Position numbers and translations under genes: made by a program
The notes under the pieces: generated by a model
Database searches by the model: none
Told to the model about the DNA's origin: nothing
The model's input: only the letters and a program-made list of their open reading frames with translations
Part shown: one piece after another, positions 26,058 to 36,957 of the stretch
How positions within the stretch are numbered: position 1 is the first letter of the stretch
Layout: every line of letters begins with the position of its first letter
Origin: Montifringilla adamsi
Lineage: Eukaryota > Chordata > Aves > Passeriformes > Passeridae
Assembly (NCBI GenBank): GCA_017590115.1
Contig: JAGGNK010008670.1
Span: forward strand, 7,161,541 to 7,225,540
Reading direction: 5' to 3'
Length of the DNA stretch: 64,000 nucleotides

Positions 26058-27438
26058 AGCTCCAAAGTCCGCTCCTGTGGGAACCACGAATGTGTGCATG
26101 GACATAAATGTGCATCCTGTTCCTCTGTGGTACCTGACTGAACTGAGATTTCTTCTGTTGTGAACCACTCCTTTGTGCTTATTCCTTACATTCCTTTCAC
26201 TCCTGGGACAAGTTCCTTGAAGGTGTTGCCGGAAGTAAACTTATCCCTCAATTTCAGTTTGTTTTGGAGAAAGTCATTGCTGTTTTCATCAGCTTGGAAT
26301 GAGAGCACCTTTTAGACTGGGTCCTCAATATCATTTCCAATGTTACTGCATCTATTTAGCCTTTTGGATTTTCCCAGCTATTTGATTTCAATCACTCATG
26401 ATTTTGTAGAAGATGCATCTTATGAAAGCAGGATCTCTCATGGCTGCTGGACATGTCCATGGGAAGTCTGAGCCATGCAGAATGCATTTGAAGCATTCTT
26501 TTCTGAGGTGAAGGGCTTCACAGCTGGCTGCTCCCAAAATGCTCTGCAGTAAAGGAAAAACAGTTGCAAGATCTTTTGGGAACAATCTTCAGGACTGTTG
26601 ATTCTTATATCAGTTTCACTGATGACAGTTGATTTTCCAACCATGATATGTTAGCAAATAGCCCAAGGACTGATGAAGACAGAGCAGAAGATTTAGAATT
26701 GTCTTTTTGGCACCAGGATTAATTTCTTTTCTGTGGCCACTGGCCAAAACTTCCTGTCTTTCTACTCTGAGAGTGGTCTGGCTCTAGCATTTTTGTTAGA
26801 TGTATTCCTTGACTTTTGATCAGTTTGCAAAACTATGACTAGGTTTTATTGATTCCCACCCCAGTGCAATTATTGATCCTCTTATTGTTGTGTGTATCCA
26901 AAGTGTTGGTGCTTATTGAGCCTTGGCTGGTATGGGGCCAAGGAATGGTCAGACCTTGCTCTACTCAGGCATGCAGTTACTGTGCTCATAACTGTGCAGT
27001 TACCTTGCTCATTGGTTTAATTCTGCCTTTCCAGCAGTTGACTGGCTCCTTACATGAATCTTAACATTTGCACTTCATGGTTCCAGTGTTGGAAATTTTC
27101 CAGAAATAGTCCATGAGTGTTTTATTCTGGTCAGACAAGTCTACTTCATCATAGGAGTCAAGGAATTTTGTAGCTGAGTGTACTGAATGCTTTTCTCTCG
27201 AAGAATTTTCCCATTATTGTGGCTTTTTTGCTAGACCTGAAGAATGAAATTTTTTTTTTCTGAAACTGATTTTCACTTCTTTCAGTCTTTTATTCAAAGA
27301 TGCTCCATTTTTTTCATACAGTTTCCTTGAGAGTTTTATTGAACCCAAATGTGATCTTTGATCCCAGGTGGAAATCTGCTGTGGGAACTTAGGCTTTTTG
27401 AGGATTAGAATTTTGCCAGGAGGATGGGTCAGACCTTA
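26058..27438 (-). pseudogene. Weak candidate for a decayed coding sequence of unknown family
   Basis: On the minus strand one frame runs from 27435 to a TAA at 27061-27063 with a single internal TAA (27214-27216): about 125 codons of highly charged, lysine- and serine-rich sequence containing motifs such as SRKLYEKNGASLNKRL and DEVDLSDQNKTLMDYFW. Further down, 26378-26186 is open apart from one stop and contains LRDKFTSGNTFKELVPGV, followed after a stop by another 43 open codons. Between them three short frames alternate, as frameshift decay would give. I do not recognise the protein. The A-rich minus strand itself favours lysine and asparagine, and comparable open lengths occur elsewhere by chance, so this is a hint only. 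No poly(A) tract marks a retrocopy end. Confidence 0.18.
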
Positions 27439-28704
27439 AGGATAATTCTCTTTATGCACATATTTTCCTAATGGACCCAGCCTTTACCCAGGTCTCTGAA
27501 TTCTGTGTAAGACACTTGTAGGATAAATAAGCTACATATGATACAAAATCTTCCATTGAAGTGTTCTATATATCATTTTACAGGCTATAAGATGTGGCAG
27601 TAATAGAACTAATTTTCATGCTGTCTAACCAGCAAACCAACATAGATTTTGCTATCCAATAACTGATTATGCAATCAATTATTCATCTGAGCTGAAGATT
27701 TAGTTGGCTAATAGATGTCAAAGTCAATTTTCCAGCATTAAGCTGATAACAAAAATGGTTATCTGTTAACATACATTAGGAAACACAGGAACTGAACTAA
27801 ATACATCAAACTCCCAACAAATATAAGGAGACTGAAAAACTTGCAAGATTTACTAATGTTTCTTTTTCTTGAGTATTATGGGATTATGGAAAGTTTAAAA
27901 AGTATATTTGGGTTAATAATACCTAGATATTTTAATGAATTACCCTTACTTCTTAGCTTCATGGGTAGGAGGATTTATCATTTGGGCATTTTAGCTGCCT
28001 ATTTCCTGTGTGACATGATGATTTCAAGATGTGGGCAATGTTACTGCCATAGTACTGCAGGTGTGATGGGACTGTTTAAAGGATTTAAGGAAACCTGAAA
28101 TTTAGAAGAAAATGTCCTTTTTTTGTGAACCTTGTTTTGACTTTTCTGGGGGGGGTTTTTTTGTTTGTTTGGATTGGTGGTGTTTTTTGGTTTGGTTTTT
28201 TTTTTTAATTTTCAAAGTGAACCGGATTTAATTCTTGTAACTTATATATATATTTCAGGTTTTACCAATTATTTTTTTGTCCCATGCTATTATAGTAACA
28301 AGTGAAGTAGAAGGGAATAAACATACAAGTATTTATCTCTACAGTTCTGTGTTTAACTGGAAGCTCTATATGCTCTCTATCCACTGCAAGAAGCAGTGAG
28401 TCATCCTGAGAGTTTCTGCCTGGTGGTAAAGCCCAGTGGTTATCAGTGGTTAACCCAGCTTATCAGTTTGGGTAAATGGTTCACTTCCAACCTTAAATCT
28501 CCCTGCCTATGGATTCCAGTTCAGTCTTGACAGCAGCAAAATAATAAAGCTGTTGGAAGATGATAAGAGGTGCTGGCAGAGATAAAAAGCAACTAAATCT
28601 GAGCAGACCTTCAGGTACACTTGCAAACTATAGGGGGGTGATGGGAGGGTTAAAAGTCCAGAAAGCTGTTTTTGTTACAGAAATGTTGATGTCTAAACTG
28701 TGGT
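27439..28704. other. AT-rich stretch with T/G-rich tract
   Basis: About 28140-28210 is a T/G-rich low-complexity tract (G8 followed by T runs and TTTG/TTGG repeats), of the kind common in avian intergenic DNA. An 85-codon plus frame (27841-28098) has no recognisable domain. A stretch near 28480-28500 has a 'TTCCAACCTTAA'-like string resembling a CR1 tail, but too little of it to call. Confidence 0.5.
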
Positions 28705-28862
28705 TGGAGCCCAGTAATGCTGTCTCTGGTATAAACAGAGATGTCCCCACCCTCAAAGAATTTATAGTGTCGGTAGGCATTCACATAAGAGGAAGAGAGC
28801 AGAGGAGGGGATTTGCCAAAATCACTCTGGAGGTCAGAGTTGGGATAAAACTGGGAATCATG
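28705..28862 (-). mobile_element. Decayed MIR-type SINE (amniote MIR-like)
   Basis: Two separate blocks occur in the order expected for the reverse complement of an amniote MIR-like SINE. The first is the tail block 'GTCCCCACCCTCAAAGAATTTATAG' at 28743-28767 (consensus form: gtccctgcccycaaagagcttacaatc). About 50 bases later comes the core-proximal block around 28808-28860, 'GATTTGCCAAAATCACTC...GGTCAGAG..GGG..AAAACTGGGAATC', which mirrors gacttgcccaaggtcac...ggtcagtggcagagc-gggaat. Seeing both at the right spacing makes this the firmer of the two MIR calls. The tRNA-derived head is lost. An overlapping 113-codon plus frame (28560-28901) is explained by this relic and is not a gene. Confidence 0.7.
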
Positions 28863-31800
28863 ATGCAAAGCTTATTCTGTAATCAATATTCATTTTCTTG
28901 ACTGATCAGGTGAATATAATAAATTTAATCAGCTCTACACCTTGTCATGTCAGGGCTCCCTCTGAGCATTATCAGGAACGCCAGATAGATAATGCTGACA
29001 ATGCTAAAGTGCTGTTTGCCTTATAGCTGAAGATGCTTCTTAAGGAGATGGCTGCTCAGTTCCGTTAAACTTTGTCAGCTGTCCCTGCATCTCATTTTCA
29101 GATGAATTAAAAATAGTTTTATTAGATTCTAGAGGTATTTTTGGATCTTACCCTAAAGTAAATTGAGACAAAGTTACAAGTCACTCTGTTACTGGAGGTA
29201 ATATTATTTATTCTTCCAGGCAGGAAGACACAAAGGGTAACCTGTGCCTTGGAGTTTTCTTGCCTTTTGTTTCCCCTCTCTGTTGGACCCCTGTAGTGAT
29301 TGAACATATTTATTTCTGAGGCTCAAAATGAAAATTTCCAGAATAAATAGAAACAGCAGCAGCTGTGTTTTGTGGCATTTATGGATATTTACAGCTGTTT
29401 GGTTAATAGTAGTGTTTGCAGGTACTGTCAGACACTTTTCTTACCAGAAAGCCTGAATACTTTAACCAAATACCACAAAATAAAAAGTAAATTGGAATAT
29501 GTTATTGGGCGAGCTTCTGCATGGAGTCTTGTGACAGTTCAGTGGGAAATGATGCAGACAGAATAATGCATTTAAGAATCTGGATTGTAAAGTTCTGTTA
29601 ATGTGGTTGTTAATCTATCATTGAAAATAATTTGCAAAATTTGAGGGGTACTGGATGTTGTATCTGCCCTTGGCACATTAAGTGTGGTTTGTCCTAGATA
29701 TTAATTGTCAAAAGCCAGAGAGAAAGTGCTGCATAAGGGAGGTGAGTCAGATGCTTCACGTGCAGGGAATATCCCAGAGCTCTATTGACAAGAATTTATC
29801 TTTATTCCAGCAGATGTTATTACCTAATATATACCTAATATTGTAGTCACAAGAGAGAAAATTGGCTTCTGGTGTTTCATGACCTTATTTATTCTCACTG
29901 AGATTTGATAATTTAATGTGCTCCTCTTATTAGGACCTCTTCTTCAGCCAGAGTGAGATCCAAACCTCCTGCACCCAGGGGTGTTGATGGGAAATTAGGT
30001 TTATTCCCTGAATTTGGTTTTAAGTGTGCTCTAGAAAGGACTGGTAAAAGAGGGTCTGCTGATAGTTGGGAGGATGAGTAGGACTTGGCTGACCAGGGAT
30101 ATGCTGATTAAATTCTCCCAGCCTCACTGTCCAATGCTGGCTTAGCAGAACTATCAGATCTTCATTTGTCCCTTTACTTAATTAATCTGATAAAATAAAT
30201 CAGAAAATTTTTTAATTCAGGAGAAATGAAACATGCCAGGATAAATTCTGGCGATCTATGCTTGATGAATTCCCAAAAGCTAAATGCGAAATAATTGTAT
30301 AAGTCTATAATGGACTTTATATAAAATCAGCGTTCTAACTGTGATTTCCAGACTTAATTCATATTAAACAAAGTACATTTTCATGGGACAAGTATTGAAA
30401 AATCTTACAAAATTAAGTAAATAAGGTCAGAATTTTGAAAGTCAGTTTTCTTATGTGTTCTGCAAATAATTAGAGTACAGCAACGTTGGACAGACCATAT
30501 AAAAAAACTGTAAATTAATATTTCTCTTCTGTTTCAGCATCACAGGCCAGAGGTGACTTACATGGTGTGATCTAGACTTGTTCTTACCGAATTTTCTCCA
30601 AGATTTGAACATTACTCTCACATTGACAAAACACTAGCACATAGTACCTCATTCAGCTGCTCAGTTTGGCAAACCAGAACTCTGCTTGCTGATTCAATAG
30701 CATGCCATTGTCAGTTTGCTTAGATGAGAAACTATCATGGAATGCTTTCACACTGTTTCATAAGTAGGACTGCTTAGAAGCCATTCAAAGAAGGAATAAT
30801 ATTACTTACCTATAACTATTTTTCTTTCCAAAATGATGTTCATACTCCCTATCAATCTTCCTTTCTTCAAATTCTGAATTTCATTCTTGTACCTGGGCAG
30901 GCAGCATGATTTAAATTGATGAGTATCACACCCCTATATGTTCTTCCATTCAAAACTCCCAGGGAGGAAGAGAAGGGCAGAATTCCAAGGCATTGATGCT
31001 GCTGTGGGAAGAAGCCAATGTCAGAGAATCAACTGGCACAGGTCCCACAAATGCTATTGTGCAGACTGATGAATCTTAATTTTATTCTGCAAAAATGGGG
31101 CTTGTTAGGCTTGTTAATTTCTAGAGTATGTTTTTAAGTAAACTTTTACTGGTTTTAGGCCATACTTTGGTTTAACAGGTTTTGGTCTGGTGAAGTTCTG
31201 GACTGTTAGGGACTCAGGTTCTGTGGCACTGTGTGGAATAGAGTGTGTTTGTTCGAACTTGATTATTATGCTCTGAGCAAATTTGTATTGGAGATTGATA
31301 GGTACTCGCTTGGTTTTTAGAAGTTATATTTCATAGTAGTGCAAAGTTGCACAGCAACAAAAGGACTGTATAAAGAATATATTAGAATGCACAATGCATT
31401 TAACACGAACGTGAGAACCTTATTGTTATTGGAGCTACTGATTAATTCTCACATCAGGGAAATATTGATATACAGCTGCCTGTTCATTTTGCTCAGCTAT
31501 CTTTATACCTTTTATCTGTCTCCATGTTGAAAGCCACACAAGGAATTTGGCAAGAGGGTGAAGAACCTCTAAAGTCTGCATTTACAATGCAGCAAGTTAG
31601 AAACTGTGGGACCTGTGTCACTCTGTACCCTAATTTAGACAGTTCCATCTGCAGTACATCAGAATGTCACATTACCCTATAAAGGTGCATAGTGAAAACA
31701 GAAAATCTGAGTAACAATGTAAGTCCATAAAATGAAAGTGCCTTAAGGCACACCATGGTGCTACTCCAGTCTTACAACCACTGCATGCCTCTCTGCTGTC

Positions 31801-34675
31801 TTAAAACAATTTTGACCTGCATTTATTTAATGGTACAGAAGGGCTCAAATTTATCCCAGGGATATCTATCCTTGGGGGAATGTTGTGGACATGCTCCTTT
31901 TTATCAACTCACTTTACACAGTTAACTGGAAAGAGGAAGAATGTCTGGTATTAATTTAATTTAATTCCACAAGCCTAATACTGCAGGAGATTATAGTTAT
32001 ACCAACCTTACACCTCTGGGAATAGATGTGTCTCAGTATAAAGCTGCAGTGAGTCAAGTGTGTTTTGCAGGATGCTCATGATCAAAGACAATCTGTGCAG
32101 GTAACAGAATGTGTCCTAATGCTCATAGCCACCCTAAAATGGGGTCTGTGCTCCCAGTGAGTGTGCTGAACACGCTTCTTGCTGGTTTTGAACTGTTTGG
32201 TTTTAGTTTAATGTACAGTTGTAAAATCAAAATATTATTCAAGGACTTAAGTGCTGAATCTTTTAGTTTTCAGGATATGGTAATGAAAGTGTTGGAGTAG
32301 CTGGTTAAGGTTTAGTTTGTAAAACTCAACCACTGGACCCTGAACATATGCAAACTACTGCAGTTCTTTGACTTTAGTGAAACTAAGCTGTTGTGCCTCA
32401 GCTATCAATGAGCTACTATTATTCAAGTGAGTAAATAAATGATTAAAATCTATAGAATCTCTTATAAAAAATTCTGCTTAAATCCTCCAAACTACACCAA
32501 ATATCACTGTATGAATAAAAAAGTTCCTTGTTTATTTCTATGTATTGTTTCAATAACATTGTCTCAATTGGGAAGAAATAAAAAAAAAATTGAAAATAAA
32601 ACCCCAACAGTCATGGTGAATGTAGTATGCATATAGAATATGCATATTTTTAAGTACTGCTTTTGTAAACATTGCTGGTTGGGAATTAATTTTATGCTGC
32701 TTAGTGCTAGTCCACACTGTTTCAGCTCTAACAACAAATTGAATGAGATTTTTATGAAAAAAAAAAAAAAAAAGAAGGAAGCCTTGCGTAGTTCATATCT
32801 TGGAGGTTACAGTATATAAACAGATATATTTTCTTTTAGTCTAACCTTGTCTGGAAGATATAGGAAAACTAATTTGCCTTATTTACATATGGCACAATCT
32901 ATCCAGTATTCAAGGGTTTGTCAGAAACAGGAACATTGTGCATTTCCATGGTAACAGATGGCATGCTGACAGTATCTGGCTCGTTGCAGCTTCGTCTAGG
33001 CAGGCCAGCAATTAATCAGCCATCTACATGCACAAAATTCTTTGTGAGTGAATGGCACTGCTCCTCTGTAGTGCTGCCTGTGCTTTTACAATTTCTGTAT
33101 TCCTGCAGGGCGAAGTACTTTTTTGTCTCTTATGCTCATTTTCTGTAGCTTCCAAAAAAAACCCTGGTAAAGAATATGAAAATTGAAACAAGTCTGCACA
33201 TAATTTAGAAAAGACATTATTTCTTTAGCATGTAAGATGAGTGGGGATCTTGGTTTTATTCCGTTGCTTTCCTTGTTTCCTCTCCCTCTCTACTTTTCAT
33301 AAGCTTTCTGTGCCACGTGTTTCCTTCAACCTCTTTGACACAGGAGGCTTTTACAAACAGATAACTCTCCAAAGGTGTTCAGAAAGGGACTTGTCATCTG
33401 CATGGCTGGTCCAGGGCTTTTATGCCAACAGGAGTGCTGTGGTTAAAGCCAGCCTGTAACAACATCCTAAAAACCCCTCATTGCCTGTTTAAATGACATT
33501 TTATATCTCACCTCTTTTACCCACTGGCAGCTGCATTGCCCCATCAAGGCTGGGGAATTCACTGTGTTCTTACATCAAGTGACCAATCTTACTCATAATT
33601 AATGCAAGGCTTAATTTGTCAGAGATCTTTTTCTGTGCTGCTGTTTGAATGTGCTGTGGGAGAAAATAAGCTCCTTAGGATGTTTTCTCATTCCTCATAT
33701 ATCTGCCTAAGGCAGAGCCGAGTTAGGGCTTTCCTGCTGATGTTCATAGTTGTAGTTACTATTGACAGCACTTCAGATCCAGCAGCACAACAAGATCCTT
33801 CACCCTTCATCTTCTGGAGAGATCATTCATAAATTTTCCCTTTTAGGGATGGTTATTTTCACCACTGCTGCTTTACCAAACTCAAAGCAGAGAATCAGTA
33901 TTTGATTTCAAAGGCATGGGATATGAGAGACTTCAAGAGGTTCTGTTGTCTTGATGAACCTGGGATTTGGTGGGCCATGTGAGGCCAAAATATTTGCAGT
34001 ACAACTGGAGTTTCAATTTTGTTTATTTTTAAATAAAGTCTCTGATATCTACTAAAGACTAATCTCCAAACTGAACTTGTGTGTTGAGTAGGATTTAACT
34101 TTCTTTTGAGTTTGCCTCAAATTTTGTCTTTGTTGGCGGATTCATTTATTGAGCCATGGCAGTGTTAAGAAGAAATTTGTTTCTCAAATTTTCAGTTCAC
34201 AGTAAATCTGGATCTCTTCTTGCCACTGAGACAAGCTACAGCCAGCAAGAATCTTGGCCTAGGTTAAACAAAATCTGTTTATGGCACCTAAGATGACTCA
34301 GAAGAAAACCCAAGACTAGTCTTCTCTGGTTTGCCTCAAATGCATCATTTTTGGACGAGTTATAAATCCAGCCTCTATTCTAAAGAAGTTGTGGAATGTG
34401 CTTTTTATTGGCAAGGTTGTGTTTGAGAGTCAACTTTTTAAGTCTTTGTTTAGTCTTTTGTACCTGTTTGTATTGTCAAATTGTTTTATGCTTTTTATGG
34501 GTTTTGTTACTGCCCGTTTCCCTCCTCCATCCTCATTAGTCTCTGTAGACTCCTGAAGAATCCACAGGAAAATCCTGAGATGTAGTTCTCAAGGATTAGT
34601 GAACATTTGATCCTACAAGCTTTTCACTTGAAACTTGCAGCTGTGATTTCTAACTTGGAGACTGCACCAGGAACG
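28863..34675. other. AT-rich noncoding stretch, no gene seen
   Basis: The only notable simple repeat is an A17 run (32757-32773) without an upstream AATAAA. Small plus-strand frames at 33241-33832 (72-76 codons) show no conserved pattern. No retroelement, hairpin of note or RNA gene was recognised. Confidence 0.55.
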
Positions 34676-35287
34676 TGTGATGGTTTTGGCTGGGATAGAT
34701 TTAATTTTCCTCATGGCAGCTGGTATGGCATTGATCTTTGGATAGTGCTGGAAGCAGTGTTGATGATACAGGAGTGTTTTAGTTATGGCTGAGCAGGGTG
34801 TGCTCAGAGCCAAGGCTTTTCCTCCTCACCCCTCCCACCAGTGAGCAGGCTTGGGGTGCACAAGAGTTTGGGAGGCACCACAGCCAGGACAGCTGATCCC
34901 AACTGACCCAAGGGATACCCCAACCCATGGGGCATCATTCTCAGCAGTAAAGCCGGAGGGGAGGTTGGCAGGGGGGCTGCTGCTCACTGACAAGCCAGGC
35001 ATCAATCAGGTGGTGGCGACCAATTGTTTCTCTTTCCATCACTTGGGGTTTTGGTGTTTTATTTTTCTTGCTCTTTGCTCCCCACACTTTTCACTGTTAC
35101 ATTAATAAAAATATATTATGATGGGTGGTGATGATTATGATGATTTTTTTCTTTTTTGTAACTTATTAACTGCTTTTATTTCAACTCACAAGTTTTCTCA
35201 CTTCCAATCATCTCCTCCATCCCACCAGGAAAAGAGAAATGAGTGGTTGTGTGGTGCTCAGTTACTGCGTGGGGTTAAACTGCAACA
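34676..35287 (+). mobile_element. Solo LTR of an avian endogenous retrovirus (ERVL-like family)
   Basis: The element begins TGTGATGGTTTTGGCTGGGA and ends in a 'GCGTGGGGTTAAACTGCAACA' block, so it has the TG...CA form. Between these lie landmarks I recognise from a family common in bird genomes. These are 'GAGCAGGCTTGGGGTGCACAAGA', 'GGGAGG.ACCACAGCCAGGACAGCTGATCCCAACTGACC..AGGGATA', a 'CATCATTCTCAGCA.TAAAGC' core-promoter area, AATAAA at 35104-35109, and 'TCAACTCACAAGTTTTCTCAC' followed by 'CCATCCCACCAGG'. Length (about 610 bases) suits an LTR. The promoter TATA appears degraded. No primer binding site or internal region follows and no second LTR is present, so it is a solo LTR left by recombination. 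I could not find a clean target-site duplication, so the outer ends may be off by a few bases. It encodes no protein. Confidence 0.85.
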
Positions 35288-36915
35288 GCAAGAGAACACA
35301 AACTCGTTATTCTCAAATACTTACCTTAATTAACTGGTGTTACAACATATCTAAAGTGTGGTGAGAAAGAAATACTTTAAGTGCAACCCAGCAGATGAAT
35401 TCCCTATTGGTGTATATTTTGACTGTGTGTGCTTTGCCCCCTATCCAACCTGGCCAGCCTGCAGTTGGAGACAGTTTGTGGTTGACCATCACTTGTCCCA
35501 GAGCTGCAGCAAAACACTTCTGGAGAATTCTGCAGAAAGAATTCCTGAAGGACTACAGATGACCTGTTGGATCATGCTATGATCCCACCAAACTTCCAGT
35601 ATGTGTCCAGTGCTTAGGACACTAAACAAGGGAGGTCTGAAATGACCATGAGCATATTAATTTATAATCAAAATGTAACTCTTTATTAGTGCAGCTATGT
35701 ATTAGAAAATAAGCTGTCATTTAGTTTATACACTTTTAGTATATTTGTTTCATTCAGTTACACAAGTAGGTGGCTGAGGGTGTTGTACAACATAGTTGTG
35801 CAGCAATGGACTCTGTTGGTTGACGGCCTCAGAAGGCTAATTACTGTATTAATTAAAGATGTGGTTTGTATTAGGATGGGTATATACCGATGTATATATG
35901 TATATGCATGTAAATAGCCTCTATTAACATTCTGGTCCATTTTGCTTTAGCAAACGGTCTATTTGTCCAATCCATTTTTATATAATTCAGTTTAACACAG
36001 AAATCAATCAGTAAATGCCTCCATAGGGGTTGAAGTGTTTTCCTTGCTTTCTTATCTCCATTGAAAGTGTTCACCAGAATGTTGATTTTACAGTGGTGCT
36101 TTGAGCTCCCCCATGCCCGCAGTTCCTGTGCAATGGTGGAATTGTCAGCAGGATGAAAATATGCATCTTTGTGAAAATCCTTTCTAGTTTATAAACCACA
36201 TCATAACTCTCCAATAATTTGCTTGATATTTTGATGGTATATGCGTGGGGTTTCATCAGCAATAGATTCCTGATTGCTTTGAGGACAATTTAAACCAGAG
36301 TGGCGTGATTTGCTCTTTGGCAGATAGTCCACTTTACCTGTATGGAAGCCTCAGTCGTTGTACATTTGAGGCACAATCACTTATTGCAGTGTCTGGAATT
36401 TAAGATGTTACTTTAGGAAAATTGTGTCATTTGGCTTGCAAACAAACTGTTTATAGCAGGTTTCAGTATTTTTTTCTTTGTGTTGTTTGGGATTTTTTTG
36501 TTGTTGTGGTTTTCTTAAGGTTACTGTAATATGAGTATATTTTTCATCTGAACAAGTTTTGAGCCACCTAATGAAATTAGGTGAAAAATTTAAGTCACTT
36601 TAGTATCATTAATTTTTCTCCTCTCTTATTTTTCAGATTTTACTTTCTTGATGCCTTTAATGTTTTCCTTTGTATTTCCTGGAATTTAATTACATTTTGG
36701 TTTTCCTGAAAACAGTCTGACAGCAAAGGCATTTTAACAATGTTTTATTTTGCTGCTCAGGTGTTTTATATTTAATTTTGTTTTATATACACAGAAATCT
36801 ATAAATGGTGAGGGGTTTAAAACCTTTTTTTTAACTAACCATGTATAGCTACGTTGGAAAGAATAATTAAGAACTTAAGTGGTACAGAATAATACGGATC
36901 ATGAGGTCCATTTTC
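35288..36915. other. Noncoding stretch after the LTR
   Basis: About 35340-35600 is more balanced in composition than its surroundings and has a 74-codon plus frame (35358-35582). It does not look like a retroviral internal region to me. The rest is AT-rich with short TATG/TATA patches near 35880-35915 and a T/G-rich patch near 36465-36510. Confidence 0.5.
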
Positions 36916-36957
36916 TTGGAATTACATAATGTAATTCCAATAGATATCCAATAGATA
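36916..36957. repeat. 25-base palindrome overlapping an 11-base tandem duplication
   Basis: TTGGAATTACAT (36916-36927) and ATGTAATTCCAA (36929-36940) are exact reverse complements around a single A. The right arm runs straight into two exact tandem copies of TCCAATAGATA (36936-36946 and 36947-36957), so part of the palindrome was apparently copied. This arrangement is typical of replication slippage or template switching. Confidence 0.8.

Noticed and set aside
27094..27129. VDLSDQ in the minus-strand frame as a piggyBac transposase motif
   Set aside because: The six residues match the common GGVDLSDQ motif in part, but the expected flanking residues (YNKxMGG before, RKxxKWW after) are absent.
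28480..28500. CR1-like string 'TTCCAACCTTAA'
   Set aside because: Too short, and the characteristic ATTCTATGATTCT ending is missing.
28560..28901. 113-codon open frame on the plus strand
   Set aside because: Most of it lies on the antisense strand of the MIR-type SINE relic at 28705-28862.
36565..36583. Hairpin CACCTAAT / ATTAGGTG
   Set aside because: Eight-base arms with a short loop are expected several times by chance in 64 kb.
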